Source: Telmatactis stephensoni (Eukaryota; Cnidaria; Anthozoa; Actiniaria; Isophelliidae). From it: a stretch of DNA of 64,000 bases. Shown here in pieces: positions 33,759 through 46,000 of the stretch. The position numbers were made by a program, and so were the translations under genes. Where the stretch lies: assembly GCA_029948255.1 (NCBI GenBank), contig JALIZF010001459.1, positions 23,501-87,500 on the forward strand, read 5' to 3'. A model generated the notes under the pieces. It did not search any database. It was not told the origin of the DNA and saw nothing but the letters and a program-made list of their open reading frames with translations. Each line of letters opens with the position of its first letter. Position 1 is the first letter of the stretch.

Positions 33759-36589
33759 GCCTTAATACGTGTTAATAATTCCAAAAAAAGAACAAATTTT
33801 CAGATTGAATGCTTTGTTCGATTCTATAAGGTTGTTTGGTAAAGTGGTTAAGGTGCTGTTACACCGTGTAGTTTTTGTGTGCCGAAACATGGTTTGAATA
33901 AAACAACTTTTCGTATGTATCAAGTGTATTGCATCATTCTTTAGTGCTTTTACGTTCAATTGGAACTATATCATTGATGTGAAGTTCATTGTCTACCGGT
34001 CCGTCTAGCGATCGGTACCTGTTATTTGTGAACAAGCTGGTAATAAGGTTGATATAAGTAATGCTTATTACTGATTCTACACCCAAAGGCCCTTAGGGAC
34101 GGTTGAATTAGCAAGGCAGTTTGATGGTTATTGTTCTTCTTTGATCTTTTTTCAGTGACCACTATTTATTTTTTAATCAGGGCTTATGATCAGGACAGAC
34201 TTTTTTCAGCTAATCTCGACATACTTTTTAAAGGCTTACTTTTAACGAAGGATCAAAGAATCAGCAAACAATGGTGGATTAGTATTCAATTTAATTTCAT
34301 TGTTTTTGTTTCCCATAATCTTCTTTGATAAATGTGAGCTTTTTTTTAAAAGATAGCGATCGATGTCATTCCGCGCGTCCTTGGTTGACAACTATCGGTT
34401 AGATCTAAACTAAACAACAACGACTCGTGCAGATAAACAAACAGATCTATTTTTAAATAGGTATACGTCACTTTCAATGTGCTGCCATTAATGAGTCTAC
34501 TTGAGACATTATTTTAGTGTTTTCCTACACGGCTTGAATGAGGCAAACTTTCCTAGACAGGTTGTTATATGAAAACAATATGAATCCGGACTCGAGAGGC
34601 TTCTCGGAAGGGGTTTCAGAAACTTATACTGGAGCAGGTAGCAGTGTGCACGCACGAGCCGCCAGAATTGAACTCAAAGCCCTCGAAAAATCCAGTTTTT
34701 CCCCTTAGAGACGAACCAGTTGAGTTTTGATGGGGTTGGTCCGGAGAGTTGCTTTCAAGAAAAGTAAGCTCAGATTGCAAGATAGTTTTAGCTCACTGAA
34801 CTCTTGTAAGATATTATTTTTTGTTTTTGATATTTCTTTACAAAAATCTACTAGATGTTTTTATCAAAATTAAAACCAGAGTCTGCGCACGAGTTACACG
34901 ACAGTAGAAGAGTTTCCAAACAAGGCTGCTTTGTAGCTTATCATAAGTTTGGAATATATGAGCTTATAGAAATTTTGCATCAAAGGATCAGCAACGGCTT
35001 CTCTCTTGTTGATTTGGTATATAGCTAATTCAATTAACGTTGTCGTCGCTGAATACAAGCCTAAGCTATCAGCTCAGTTAAAGCTTTGAGAGCAGAATCA
35101 TGAACTTTTTCCTACCCGTGACATCATTACAATAACGAAACATCACTGTACTGCTTAATGCTTGAAATTCTACAACTTGCGACACATATATTCCTTTAAT
35201 TTCATTAGATAGCCGTACAGAGAAGTTTGTTAGTAAACAAAAGATATTTGAAAGGTTTAGCCTTTGTAGGCTTTTTCAGCGACAACGTTAATTGAAATAG
35301 CTATATTCACGATGGTTAAACTGTAGTTGGTGTTAAGGATTTAAGAGCTTGCTCGATATTTCAGTATGAAGATTTAACACACCACGCTATCTCAAATGGC
35401 CTACGTGCTCACGTGCACATAAGGACGTTACGATATACTTTGCTATACGTATCAGTAGATATCAACGATGTAAACCAGTCTATTACTGAGAGAACATAGT
35501 TTTTCGCTCTAGTATTAGAAAAAACTTTGTACAAAAGTCAGTCTTCCCTGATACTAACTCTAAAATTACCCCCAGGTACTTATATCTTGTGATGTTTGGT
35601 TCTAACAAATTGTAACTTATTTCGAATAAGAATAACTTACATATTTGGGGCTACTCTCCTTTCAAAGAGTTAATGCTTAAGAGATTGCTTATAGATAGTC
35701 GTCAGTGACGAACATGGTTATGCACTTCTGATCACCAGCTGCTGATCACCAGTTTTTACTAGCCAAACTTTTCAAAAGATTTGCTGATTGGTCTTATCAG
35801 TTGAAATAAAGTTATTTATTTATTTAATTATCTATTTATTTATTTACTTTTCCTCCTAACATCGTAAACAAAAAAACAAAACAAAAAAAGCAACAACAAA
35901 AAAAAGAAAGAAACCTCGAGGTTTTTGGTTCAATCTTCACGGATGGTGCGTATAACACACGCTACCCACCTAAAAGAGTATAAAGAACTTTTACTTACGT
36001 GCGTTTCAAAGTACCTTGAAGAGATGCACCCAACAGCTAAACATTTTCAGTCATTTTTTAGTCGAGTATTTTTGGGTAAAGTGGAGAGGTATTAAAAGTT
36101 ACGCAGTGGTTGATGGAAGGGAAACCACTTTCTATGGAAGGAATCGAATATGACGCTCGACGGTTTACAAAAGGGGGACCACTTTCTATGAGAAAGTACA
36201 TAAAAGGTTATCTTTCCTTTCAAAATGGTACACAAAGAGCAAACGTTGTAGCCTCGGGGCAAACCCCACCCCCCTGGGAAAGCTTTGTTCAGTAAGCCTT
36301 GGGATATCTCACTTGGCTCAGTTAATGATCGATTCTTCTCCTGTGACTACTTTAATCATATCTAAAATGTGTAACATAGGATCAAACTTTTGTTAATATT
36401 ATTTTACCTACTTGCAATTTCATATTGTGCATATAGACCATATAACGATGTTCCGTTTTAAAACAAATAGCACTCAACGTTTTTTCTCTAAAATGGTTGA
36501 TTAGCTTTCATTTGTCTCGCCTTTTGTGAAATTCAAGGTATAGTAACGAATACAAAATTCTCTTTCAGAAAGAAAATTACCATGAAATT

Positions 36590-37020
36590 TAATGCAAAAC
36601 ATTTTCGAAAAAACTAAACTTTATCTTCCTAAGAAAGATTACGGAACGTTTATCTATTCATACCAATAATGGATCATACTCGCCCTTTTACCAAATGTGG
36701 TTACATAAGTCCTTTTAGAAACGATTTTTTCCGTGCTTGCTTTCAAGCATAAGAGCAACAATGAACTATAATTACTTCTTTTGTAAAATGGAGCATCATT
36801 TACCAATCTTTACCCAGCAACCAAACTGTTGATGCTTGAAACTGAATCTAACATGGGTCAAATAGTAGGCAATAAACAGCAAGCAAGCTCCACTTCCAGA
36901 ATTGAAATTTGTTAACTTTTCTTCCTCATCTTATTTTTGCCGAGAACTATTCGTTTCAAGATTTTCTTCCATAGTTTTCTGATCCCTTGCTGAGCCGGGT
37001 ATGTTTTGTGGAAAGCCTAA
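36590..37020. repeat. Old dispersed duplication, copy 1
   Basis: Shares with 38040-38445, in the same order, GCATAAGAGCAACAATGAACTATAATTA, CAATCTTTACCCAGCAACCAAACTGTT, GCAATAAACAG and TTCTATAGTTTTCTG-like blocks. The copies are diverged and partly deleted. Confidence 0.6.
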
Positions 37021-37189
37021 AATTATCAATATGTATCTATAATAACGTAATAGTAATAAACTAGCCTTATTACTGAGAGAAAATGTATGCAAACAGCTTC
37101 AAGATGGAAATAAATATAAAATAGAGGTAAAGTACTAATATTTAAGGTCAGTAGTTCATTCAGGACGAAGCTCGTCTCCTAGACTCTAT

Positions 37190-37228
37190 CAGTTCTCCGT
37201 TTTAAGGGTATTTAAAGCTAATTAAAGG
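37190..37228 (-). repeat. Fragment of the 33-kb SINE tail
   Basis: TTCTCCGTTTTAAGGGTATT and AAAGCTAATTAAAGGCT repeat the sequence at 33018-33060. Confidence 0.6.
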
Positions 37229-37465
37229 CTCTTTGCAGATTAATATATATCAAAGACTCAGAGGCGTAGCGTAATTCTACGCACGTACGTAACCGCTTAA
37301 CTGCGGATATCATGAGGAAAACAAATGGATCTTAATTCCAAGGCTTTGCTTTCAATTAGTTGGTTATGCGTAACGCTATGTAAACGCTACACACTGAAAA
37401 GAGTAGGGAAAAACGATCTTAATTGATGTGGATAAACCTAACAGTTGAGCCAACCGAGTATTTAG

Positions 37466-37644
37466 AAGGCCTACTCCGGGCCCTAAAGTCACCGTAACTT
37501 TGGGCAACTTTAGGCAACTAAGGGCGACTTTAGGCGATTTAAGCAAATATTGGCCAAAAAGTCGATGGGATATAAAGCGACTTTGTGCGATTTAAGGCGA
37601 CTTTGAGCGATTTAAGGCGACTCTTAGGGCCCGGAGTAGGCCTT
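37466..37644. mobile_element. MITE with AAGGCCTACTCCGGGCCCTAA ends
   Basis: 21-bp perfect inverted ends AAGGCCTACTCCGGGCC(CTAA) and (TTAG)GGCCCGGAGTAGGCCTT, flanked on both sides by TTAG (probable target duplication). The interior repeats GGCGACTTT/GGCGATTTAAG about six times. It is 179 bp. Confidence 0.75.
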
Positions 37645-38039
37645 TTAGAGGGTTAGTGAAGGGTAAAAGTTCAGGAAAAGCTCTACCTGGTTTTTTAAGG
37701 GATACCATTTTCTACTCAAAACAGCTGGACGCGTGGCACCATTTCATGATCATTTTATCAAGTCACTTTAGACAAGTTTATGTTAAAAAGTATATCAAAA
37801 GTGTATCTTTCCTCTTTTTTATCTCCGGCTTTAAAAAAATAATTAACAGTATTTTTATCTAAATCAAAAATATATGAAAGAAAGATGGGTTGAATTTTTA
37901 GTTTATCGTTCAAGTAGTTGATGATTTTTTCATTTCTGTCGTCTTTGTTAAACTCTTACAATACATTATTGCTGCATAGGTCACAATACAAAAGATAAAA
38001 TTTTCTTGTCGACAAAATTGAACATGAATGAAAAACAAG

Positions 38040-38445
38040 AGAAGAACTAAACCTAATACTTACGTAATACTCGTAAGAAAGATTAATAAGATTATATTTA
38101 AGGAGAGTTTATCTATATCATACTAAAGCCGATTTCGGAAATGTAATTCATTTTTTCTACGTTCGTTTTCAAGTATAAGAGCAACAATAAACTATAATTA
38201 TCCTCTTGTAAATGGTACTATCATCAATCTTTACCCAGCAACCAAACTGTTTTGAATTACTCGATACTTGAAACTGTCGTGTACTTTAGATTTTGGATCT
38301 AACATTCGTAATATCCTTAGCAATAAACAGTACTGAACTGCTTTCAAGAATTTGATTATTAATTTTCTTATAATTTTTTTCATCTCGTCTCATTTTCTTC
38401 TATAGTTTTCTGTTCCCTGAGGCAGGTTTTGTGGAAGAGATTCAT
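38040..38445. repeat. Old dispersed duplication, copy 2
   Basis: The partner of 36590-37020 in direct orientation, about 1.4 kb apart. AGTATAAGAGCAACAATAAAC and CAATCTTTACCCAGCAACC are the best-kept blocks. Confidence 0.6.
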
Positions 38446-38670
38446 TCAAATCATTCATGCTATTCATTTACAGTAAACATCTTCTATTATGTAAATTTTT
38501 GAGTGAGTACAACCAGTTTCAAATAAATTCAGAGCAGTTTCTGCTGATGTATTTCATACGAAGTTCCACTCTTCATTGTAAAATCCGCTGGAGAAATTTC
38601 AATAGCTGTTTTCTTAAGGTAAAGTTTGTTATTTAATGAACATTTCTTTACTTACTTATAACTTTCTTAC

Positions 38671-38869
38671 TTAAAGCCCGCCGTACACGTTGAGAAACTG
38701 TGAAGAAACTGCCACGCGAGGCACTTTTCTCACCGTGTGCTCTTTTCCCTGCTCTATTTTTGGCCTCGCCTAGCCAAAGATGCAACGTCTGCGGCGAGAA
38801 ATCGTCTGAGCTAAGTGTCTCGCGTGGAAGTTTCCTCACGCAGTTTCTCAACGTGTGCGGCGGCCTTAA
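38671..38869. mobile_element. TTAA-flanked MITE with CACGTTGAGAAACTG ends
   Basis: TTAA at both ends (38671-38674, 38866-38869). The left AAGCCCGCCGTACACGTTGA and the inverted right AAGGCCGCCGCACACGTTGA continue as GAAACTG. The 199 bp also contains inner inverted CCACGCGAGGCACTT/AAGTGTCTCGCGTGG. Overlapping frames on both strands are spurious. Confidence 0.75.
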
Positions 38870-39464
38870 ACCAATCAAATTATCTTTATAAATCTTTTTC
38901 AACAATTATCGGTAAATAGAAAACGTTCGGATTAAGCTCAGTGCGGGGAGTCAAGTAAGCTAGCCGTGAAATTTCGACACTCAGTTTATTTGTCTAAAGA
39001 CCCTGAAGTCTGTTTGAGTTTAAGAATCGGCCTCAGTTAATAGACAGCTTAAAAGGAGATAATATGTTCAGTGAGATTTTGTTGTCCAATTCTCATTCTT
39101 CACAAAACATGCATGGTTGACTTAGCCATGGTTATCTAGGAATTTATTAGTTTACTTATATCTTAATCTTTTATATCTGATAAACATTTTATCGATCAAT
39201 GATTGAGCTATAATTATCAGAACTTGATTTCATGTCTAGGCTCATTGAACTTTGGATTTCTAAAATTTGGGGATTGAAAAACTTTTTCTAAACGATGAGC
39301 ATATTTAAGGAAATTTCGTCTGTAGTTACTTCTTTTCTTTTATTATAAAGTATATGTTGTATGTGCATGCATGGTGATCATAAGAAGGGAAATGGCACAT
39401 TGATTAATCCATTATTTGCTGATTCAGTATAATCGAAAAAACCCTGAGGAACTCGATAAGACGA

Positions 39465-40032
39465 AGAATAGAATAAGAGAAGAGAAGAGTTAGAAGAGAA
39501 GAGAAGAGAAGAGACGAGAAGAGACGAGACGAGACGAGACGAGACGAGACGAGACGAGACGAGACGAGACGAGACGAGACGAGACGAGACGAGACGAGAC
39601 GAGACGAGACGAGACGAGACGAGACGAGACGAGACGAGACGAGACGAGAAGAGAAGAGAAGAGAAGAGAAGAGAAGAGAAGAGAAGAGAAGAGAAGAGAA
39701 GAGAAGAGAAGAGAAGAGAAGAGAAGAGAAGAGAAGAGAAGAGAAGAGAAGAGAAGAGAAGAGAAGAGAAGAGAAGAGAAGAGAAGAGAAGAGAAGAGAA
39801 GAGAAGAGAAGAGAAGAGAAGAGAAGAGAAGAGAAGAGAAGAGAAGAGAAGAGAAGAGAAGAGAAGAGAAGAGAAGAGAAGAGAAGAGAAGAGAAGAGAA
39901 GAGAAGAGAAGAGAAGAGAAGAGAAGAGAAGAGAAGAGAAGAGAAGAGAACAGAACAGAACAGAACAGAACAGAACAGAACAGAACAGAACAGAACAGAA
40001 CAGAACAGAACAGAACAGAACAGAACAGAACA
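39465..40032. repeat. Pentanucleotide satellite in three ordered blocks
   Basis: Mixed GAGAA/GAGAC at the left edge, then about 27 GAGAC units (39511-39645), about 61 GAGAA units (39646-39950) and about 16 CAGAA units (39951-40030). The plus strand is almost pure purine through the GAGAA block. The frames through it (Ser-Leu-Leu-Phe repeats) are not genes. Confidence 0.95.
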
Positions 40033-43000
40033 GGCTGTGATCTAGTCATGATCAAGTCTAAACTTGGTGTTTATTTCTTAAAACAAATAAAGTGTAGAAA
40101 GTAGGATTTTTTTTGAAAAACTGCGAAAGTAATTTGAAAATGAAAACTGAACTACACACAGAAAAATGATAAGCAAAAATGTGCGAATTTTAAGCTGTAA
40201 CCGTAAAGTTGCTTGTGTCTTTAAATTTTAAAAGAATATATCGAAAACTTCAAAATTGACCTATCTTTTAGGCAATCGTTACTTTCGTGATAGAAACCCT
40301 TCATAAAATCAAGGGCATTTGTGTGACAAGATAATCATACAAACAACAAAAGACTCACACATACATCTGACATTACGAATAACAATGCGTTACTATAGGA
40401 ACCAAAAATGATACACTTTTGAATTCAAATAACCAAATGTTTAATTTAACATTGATAGTGTACTATTTTGCACTCTGGTGGCTTAGTTCACAAAGACAGA
40501 CGTTATGTTGAAAGCCAAATAGGAGCATAGAGGTGGTGGTATTGTCTAGTATTATGGGGGAAGTTCGGCGTGTGAGCCAGTGATATCGGAGTCACCTGTG
40601 AGATGGTTAATGTAACTATCAATGTTACTCTCTGTCGACGATGAGTTACGAGCTCGCTTATGTTCGTACGTACATAACACTATTCAAAAGACTTCAACAA
40701 AGATCTTTAATTTCTACTGTATAATAGCCATCTAAATACTGATGATCTTTTGACTTTAAACGGCCAGCCATTGTCCTAGCTACAACGTGCGATCACAGAT
40801 CAAACAAAAGGGGTGAAGGCGTTCTTTTTGGAGTGGATTAATAGCCGTTTTACTTGAACTATTTTGTTTTATGTTCTCTTGGTGATCAACTTAGATATCC
40901 ATAGACAGTTTAAAAATCTGCAAGTTTCTTCGCTACAGGGCTTTCACACTGGCCAAGTTTTGAAATCATTATTCTAAATTAAATAATAAGTTGTACATAA
41001 ATGAGTTAAACGGTTTTGGGGAACAATTTTAAGATTTTGTTCGTACGAAGAGTTTACTTCTAAGTACATCCAACAAAAAAGGAAAACATTTTTCATTGTT
41101 GAAGTTATCCAAATTGGTGAGCACTTTATAGATTTCCTTCAAGTTGTAAAAATGACCTGACATTGTCTTGAAACAGTGTCTTTGTGAAAGTGAAAAGAAT
41201 ACTGTCTTAATGGAGTGAATCCTTAAAGCGAATAAATCATGAAATGAGTATCGATACTCCAAGAACTCCTTTTGAGCTCCTCTAGATAATACGATGAAAA
41301 CTAAATCAAATGCTTTTTATGCTGATGAGAAGCCCTCTCAGTAATCTTAACTGAAATCTTAAAATATCATCAGTATTTTCTAGCTTAGATCTAATCTTTT
41401 TTCTAAACGACAGATTGCAACATTAAAGGCGTATAGATAACATTTGTCTTCTCGCAACTATATAACTACTTGAAACTGTTACGAATCAGTTTGGAAGTTC
41501 TTTGCGATAGCAATAAAAGGCAAATGACATCTTTGAATTAAAAAAACTGAAATAAATAAAATTGCAAAATATTCATGGATTATACTTACGCTCTAGGAAT
41601 TAGTTGTATTTCTTTACTTTGGGCGAAAACGGCTTCTGTGGTATTTCTATAGAATCGTGAAAGACCTTTGAAGATTTCTCTTTTCACTGGCTAACTAAAC
41701 TGGCTAACAATTTTCCACTGTATAATTTTTCGCTTTTCAGGTGCCGTCTTGAGTCACAATTCACTTGATTTCTACTCCATGACCTGTAACTAAGTAACTG
41801 CGTTAAGCTTTGATCTTTTACCGCACAAAAAATCTCAAACGTTTTCTCTGTTCTTGTACACAAAGTGCAGCTTTCTCGGTACAACATGGCGAGAAAAATT
41901 ATAAGGAAGGATTGTTCATTTTACAGAAACCGACAAAACAAGACCTACTCTTTGTTTTGCCACAGGTAAACGAATAAACGTGTACCGTTGCTTTCTGTAT
42001 GCAACAAGCGAGTTCCAAAGGATGCTAAAAAAAGAGAACGAGAGAGTAAAAATACAACTTCTTTTCGCCTTACGCCGTTATAAATTTACAAACTAATTCT
42101 TCTTTGACAACACGTAAAATCTACAAAAGTCTTCTCCATTTCTCAGGACTTTTCAAGTACAAAATATTCCTTTCAGTCTTGTATAAAATATCAGCAACAA
42201 AGATTAAAAGAAGAACTTTTGTGTTTTTGTGATCGCTGTGTGCGTTGCTCTGACGTAACAACGTTCCCCATGTATTCTGTCGCGCGCTCCATTCTTTGTC
42301 TATCAGACTATAAAATAGTCTGTCTCTTTCTTTTGGGATTAGTTGGCTGGGAAACTCAGACATCAAAAGCTCGACACAATAAGCAAAATTTTGAAAGATG
42401 AAAAAAGCGCCCAACAAAAGTGAATTAAGATCGAGGTAGAACAAAATGCGATGGAATAAATTGCAAATTTGAGTCAGTAAAGACAAAAACAACCCGAAGG
42501 ATTTCTTGTTTTTGCTTCGACTTAAAATATTTCAAATAAGTTAGATGGAGAGTCTCACAATGATTTCAACTTAGGTAAAAAAAAGAGCAGTTTTAATGAC
42601 AAAAAATCAGTTAAAGATAAAAATGCTTCAAAACCATTAAAAGTCTTAAGATCACAAGAGAAAATAACAAAGTCACGTTTTGCAAAGCTAATACAATTTC
42701 CTTTAAAAAAATTAAAATGAAATATCGGCGAGAATCATAAGTTTGAATTACTTCAAATGTTGTAAATTTGGTAGAATTTTAATAAAATATCAGTACCTTG
42801 TAAGACACTTAACAGACTGAACTTGCTCGCTGTGCTAACTAACCCTGAAGATGAGTCAGAAAAAATCCCCAAAGCAAGAATATATATTTCTTTCTTTCCC
42901 TCTCTATACAACTGACCGTTTATTTTCCCCCTTTAATAAAAGAAAATAGAAAGATCAAAGAAACAAGTTAGCCAATAGGGGAATAGCAAACTAAGGTATA

Positions 43001-46000
43001 GACAAGCTTAACTATTTTAGCTAGGCTCCTTGAGAATTCAACACCTGGATAGACAAGGGGCCCCTCTAGCCCAAATCTAGTATCTTGTTTACACAGGGAA
43101 ACGCTCTGCAAAAAAAGACCACCTCTGAACGGCACTTCAAAGTTGATATCAATCTTTTAGAGTGGGTAGAATGGATTGAAATGTAGTATATGTTTGCCTG
43201 TCCGTTTTAGCTTCAAGAAAAAGGAAGTTCCAAGGGGGCTAGGTCGGTTTGTCAGTCGGCATCACTTAAACAGTCGAGTCAATAAAACTCCAAGAAATGA
43301 TCAGCCCCGGCTCCTTTGAGCCGCACGAGTGCAATTATCTGGCTCTTTTGATGATTCAAGCGAGAATAAAACACTTTTCTAAGGAAACTTTTGACCGTAA
43401 ACGATTGAATAGGTTGTACCGTAACGTTACACTTCAATACAAAAGTTTTGATAGAAGAAATTGAATTCTAGGCGCGCGCGTAGCTGTAGTTAGGAACCGT
43501 TCTCATATGTCGGAAAAAATGTTTAGAATAAAGATAAGGTTATAAAAATGTAGAAACTAGTGAAGAATAAATCCTTCAATATTTCAGAACCAAGTTTCTC
43601 CGGCACACATGATTTGATTAAACCTCGCTACAAACGAACAAATTTTAAACAATTTGAAGCCAACTGTTTGAGCGACTGGTCTTTTTGGCGGATAACTGCC
43701 ATGGGCCGCCTTCAAAACAATATAATCCCATTTTCAGTACTTCATTGTTTCACGTAAGGCTTCATACCATATAGCTAGGATACACATTTTTAAACACGAG
43801 GTGCCTGCCTAGCGTTTACAATATCTAGTCCAATATACCCTGTGTTGGTGGACGGCTGATGTTGCTGTATTGGCTAGTACATCCTTTTGTCGACATACAC
43901 TTTGCATGGAACTGCCTGGCGCTAAGTCATAACAACTTATCGATCGTTTAGCTATCGTATACCTTAGCATTGAGGTCCTAATACACCTAGCAACTCTCGA
44001 GCCTTTAAAATCAACTGTGCCATTTAAGCGAGGGAAAAATCAGCGAGCCCAACAAGTTAAACATGAAGAAAAGAGATTGAAAAAAATTCTTGACGATTAA
44101 TTTATGAACTGTTTGGCTTCCCAGTGAGACAAATGAAGATGTATCTGTTGTTCAACTGAGATATTTTCGAGTTGAGTTGTGCAGTTTTTCAGTTTTATTT
44201 TCGAGGGAAAGAGGACTGATTTACTATCGAAAGAAATAGCAATTCTTTTCGAAGAAAGAAAGGATATTCTGTACGCTATATCCGCCCTAGTTAGAGCTAT
44301 TTTATGAAATTAGTGCCTTTGGCGATATAAGAAGACAAAATATAAGTCTCAATTAAGATGTGATAATTAAAAGACGAATCTTTCTTTCGTGTATCGAATT
44401 TGCCAGAGGCAATTAAAAAAGTCCAAATATACTATACTTCCATATGAAATGGCCGCTTACCAAATCAGAAAAAAATTAACAAAATTAAAGAACACAATTT
44501 TACACCACTTATTTGAACACAATGAAGATAAAGCATCACATATTTTTGCGAGAAGCTTCACGAAAAAGAAAATATTTACTCTTTTACATTTAAATGCGAA
44601 TAATACAGCCTAAATGTCAAACTTTTGTGTTGAGTTTTTAGACTGAGTTTTTCAAATTGAATTTTAGCATGAGGACGAGCTGGGCGAGTTGTAAACCTTC
44701 CAATTTCCTTCGATAAAACCTAGGCTTAACATGCTTAAAGTGAACCAAGCTCTCCATTAAGCCGCTTTATTTTCAGCCCAAAATCATAAATCAAATTTCA
44801 AAGCCGTTTGAACAACAGAAGTACATAGATAAATTATTCAGGGATTCATTGCGAATATTGATTCTATTAAGCAGTGCCGATCCATCAACTGACATGAAAC
44901 GCTCGTCTTAAAACTAAACTCAAAATAAACAAAACCAAGACAAACTTGGTCAATTTTTATTCAAAACCCATGTCCAAAATTGTGGATTATTTTAACACAA
45001 GTATTATAAAATTACGCGGCTTGAAAGTCATCAAGATATTGAAAAAGAAAACACTTGGCGAATACTTTGGGGTTGTTTTACTTTAAAATGTCACTTCAAT
45101 TGTTTCTGCAAGAAGTTAAAAAGTTTAGGTCTTAAGTCCTTTTGAAATACTCTAAACCAAGAGAAAACAACGATTGAAGAAAACAAAACCCATATTTTCA
45201 ATTTCTTCAATTGCCGGAAATAGCCCGTAAATGAGTTATTAAAACGTCTGATGATGTATCCGTGAACTTCCTCGAATACAAAGTGGAGGAAAAGGCCCGC
45301 TGCAATTAAAATGTATCATATCCGTTATTTTGATTTCTAAGAGACACATTTTCGACAGCAAAAACAACATCGAAACCCCATTCACAAGGGAACACAAGCC
45401 ATCGTTAAATATGGTGTTTAAACTTTTAATAATTTCATAAAGTGTGTATCTAAACGCCAAATAAACTAAAATGAGTAAATCCTAATATTATCCAGCCGTG
45501 CTTACTCGAGGTTTCATTTTTGGTCAAATTCAATTTTGACTCGATTTTCTTCCTCTTAATTATTGTACTTATTACTAAGGTAGAATGCAAATATTTTATC
45601 GTCTCTCACAGCTCAGGCAATCAGATTTTTATCTTTTACTCATGAATATCATAAATTCATTTAGATTTTTCGTCGAATCTGAATATCAATTTTTTTCATA
45701 AATGTGTATTTTTTAGGAAGTTCAACCGAAGTCGCTTTTGATACCATTTGTTTGCCCAAAGAAAAACAAAGTTTTAGATTTTATTGATAGCAGTCATCAA
45801 TAGCAATTAACACTTTGAAGCATAGGGTAGTCGCGCTGTAGGATTGCCAGAGGCTTTTCTTGAAAAAGAACGTGATTTGAAATTGAGCATGCGCAGTACC
45901 GACAGTTTTGTCATCGCTAATCTTGATATGGCAGCTTAGAGAATCCATTCAACTAGGATGATATTAACTCTTGAAACCTTGGGGGATTTCCAACGCGATT

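Noticed and set aside
33307..33759. 150-codon plus-strand frame
   Set aside because: No domain or compositional support, and its 3' half is an imperfect inverted repeat.
39378..40055. 225-codon minus-strand frame with FSSLL/LVSSR repeats
   Set aside because: Pure translation of the pentamer satellite; every frame is open because the repeat lacks stop codons.
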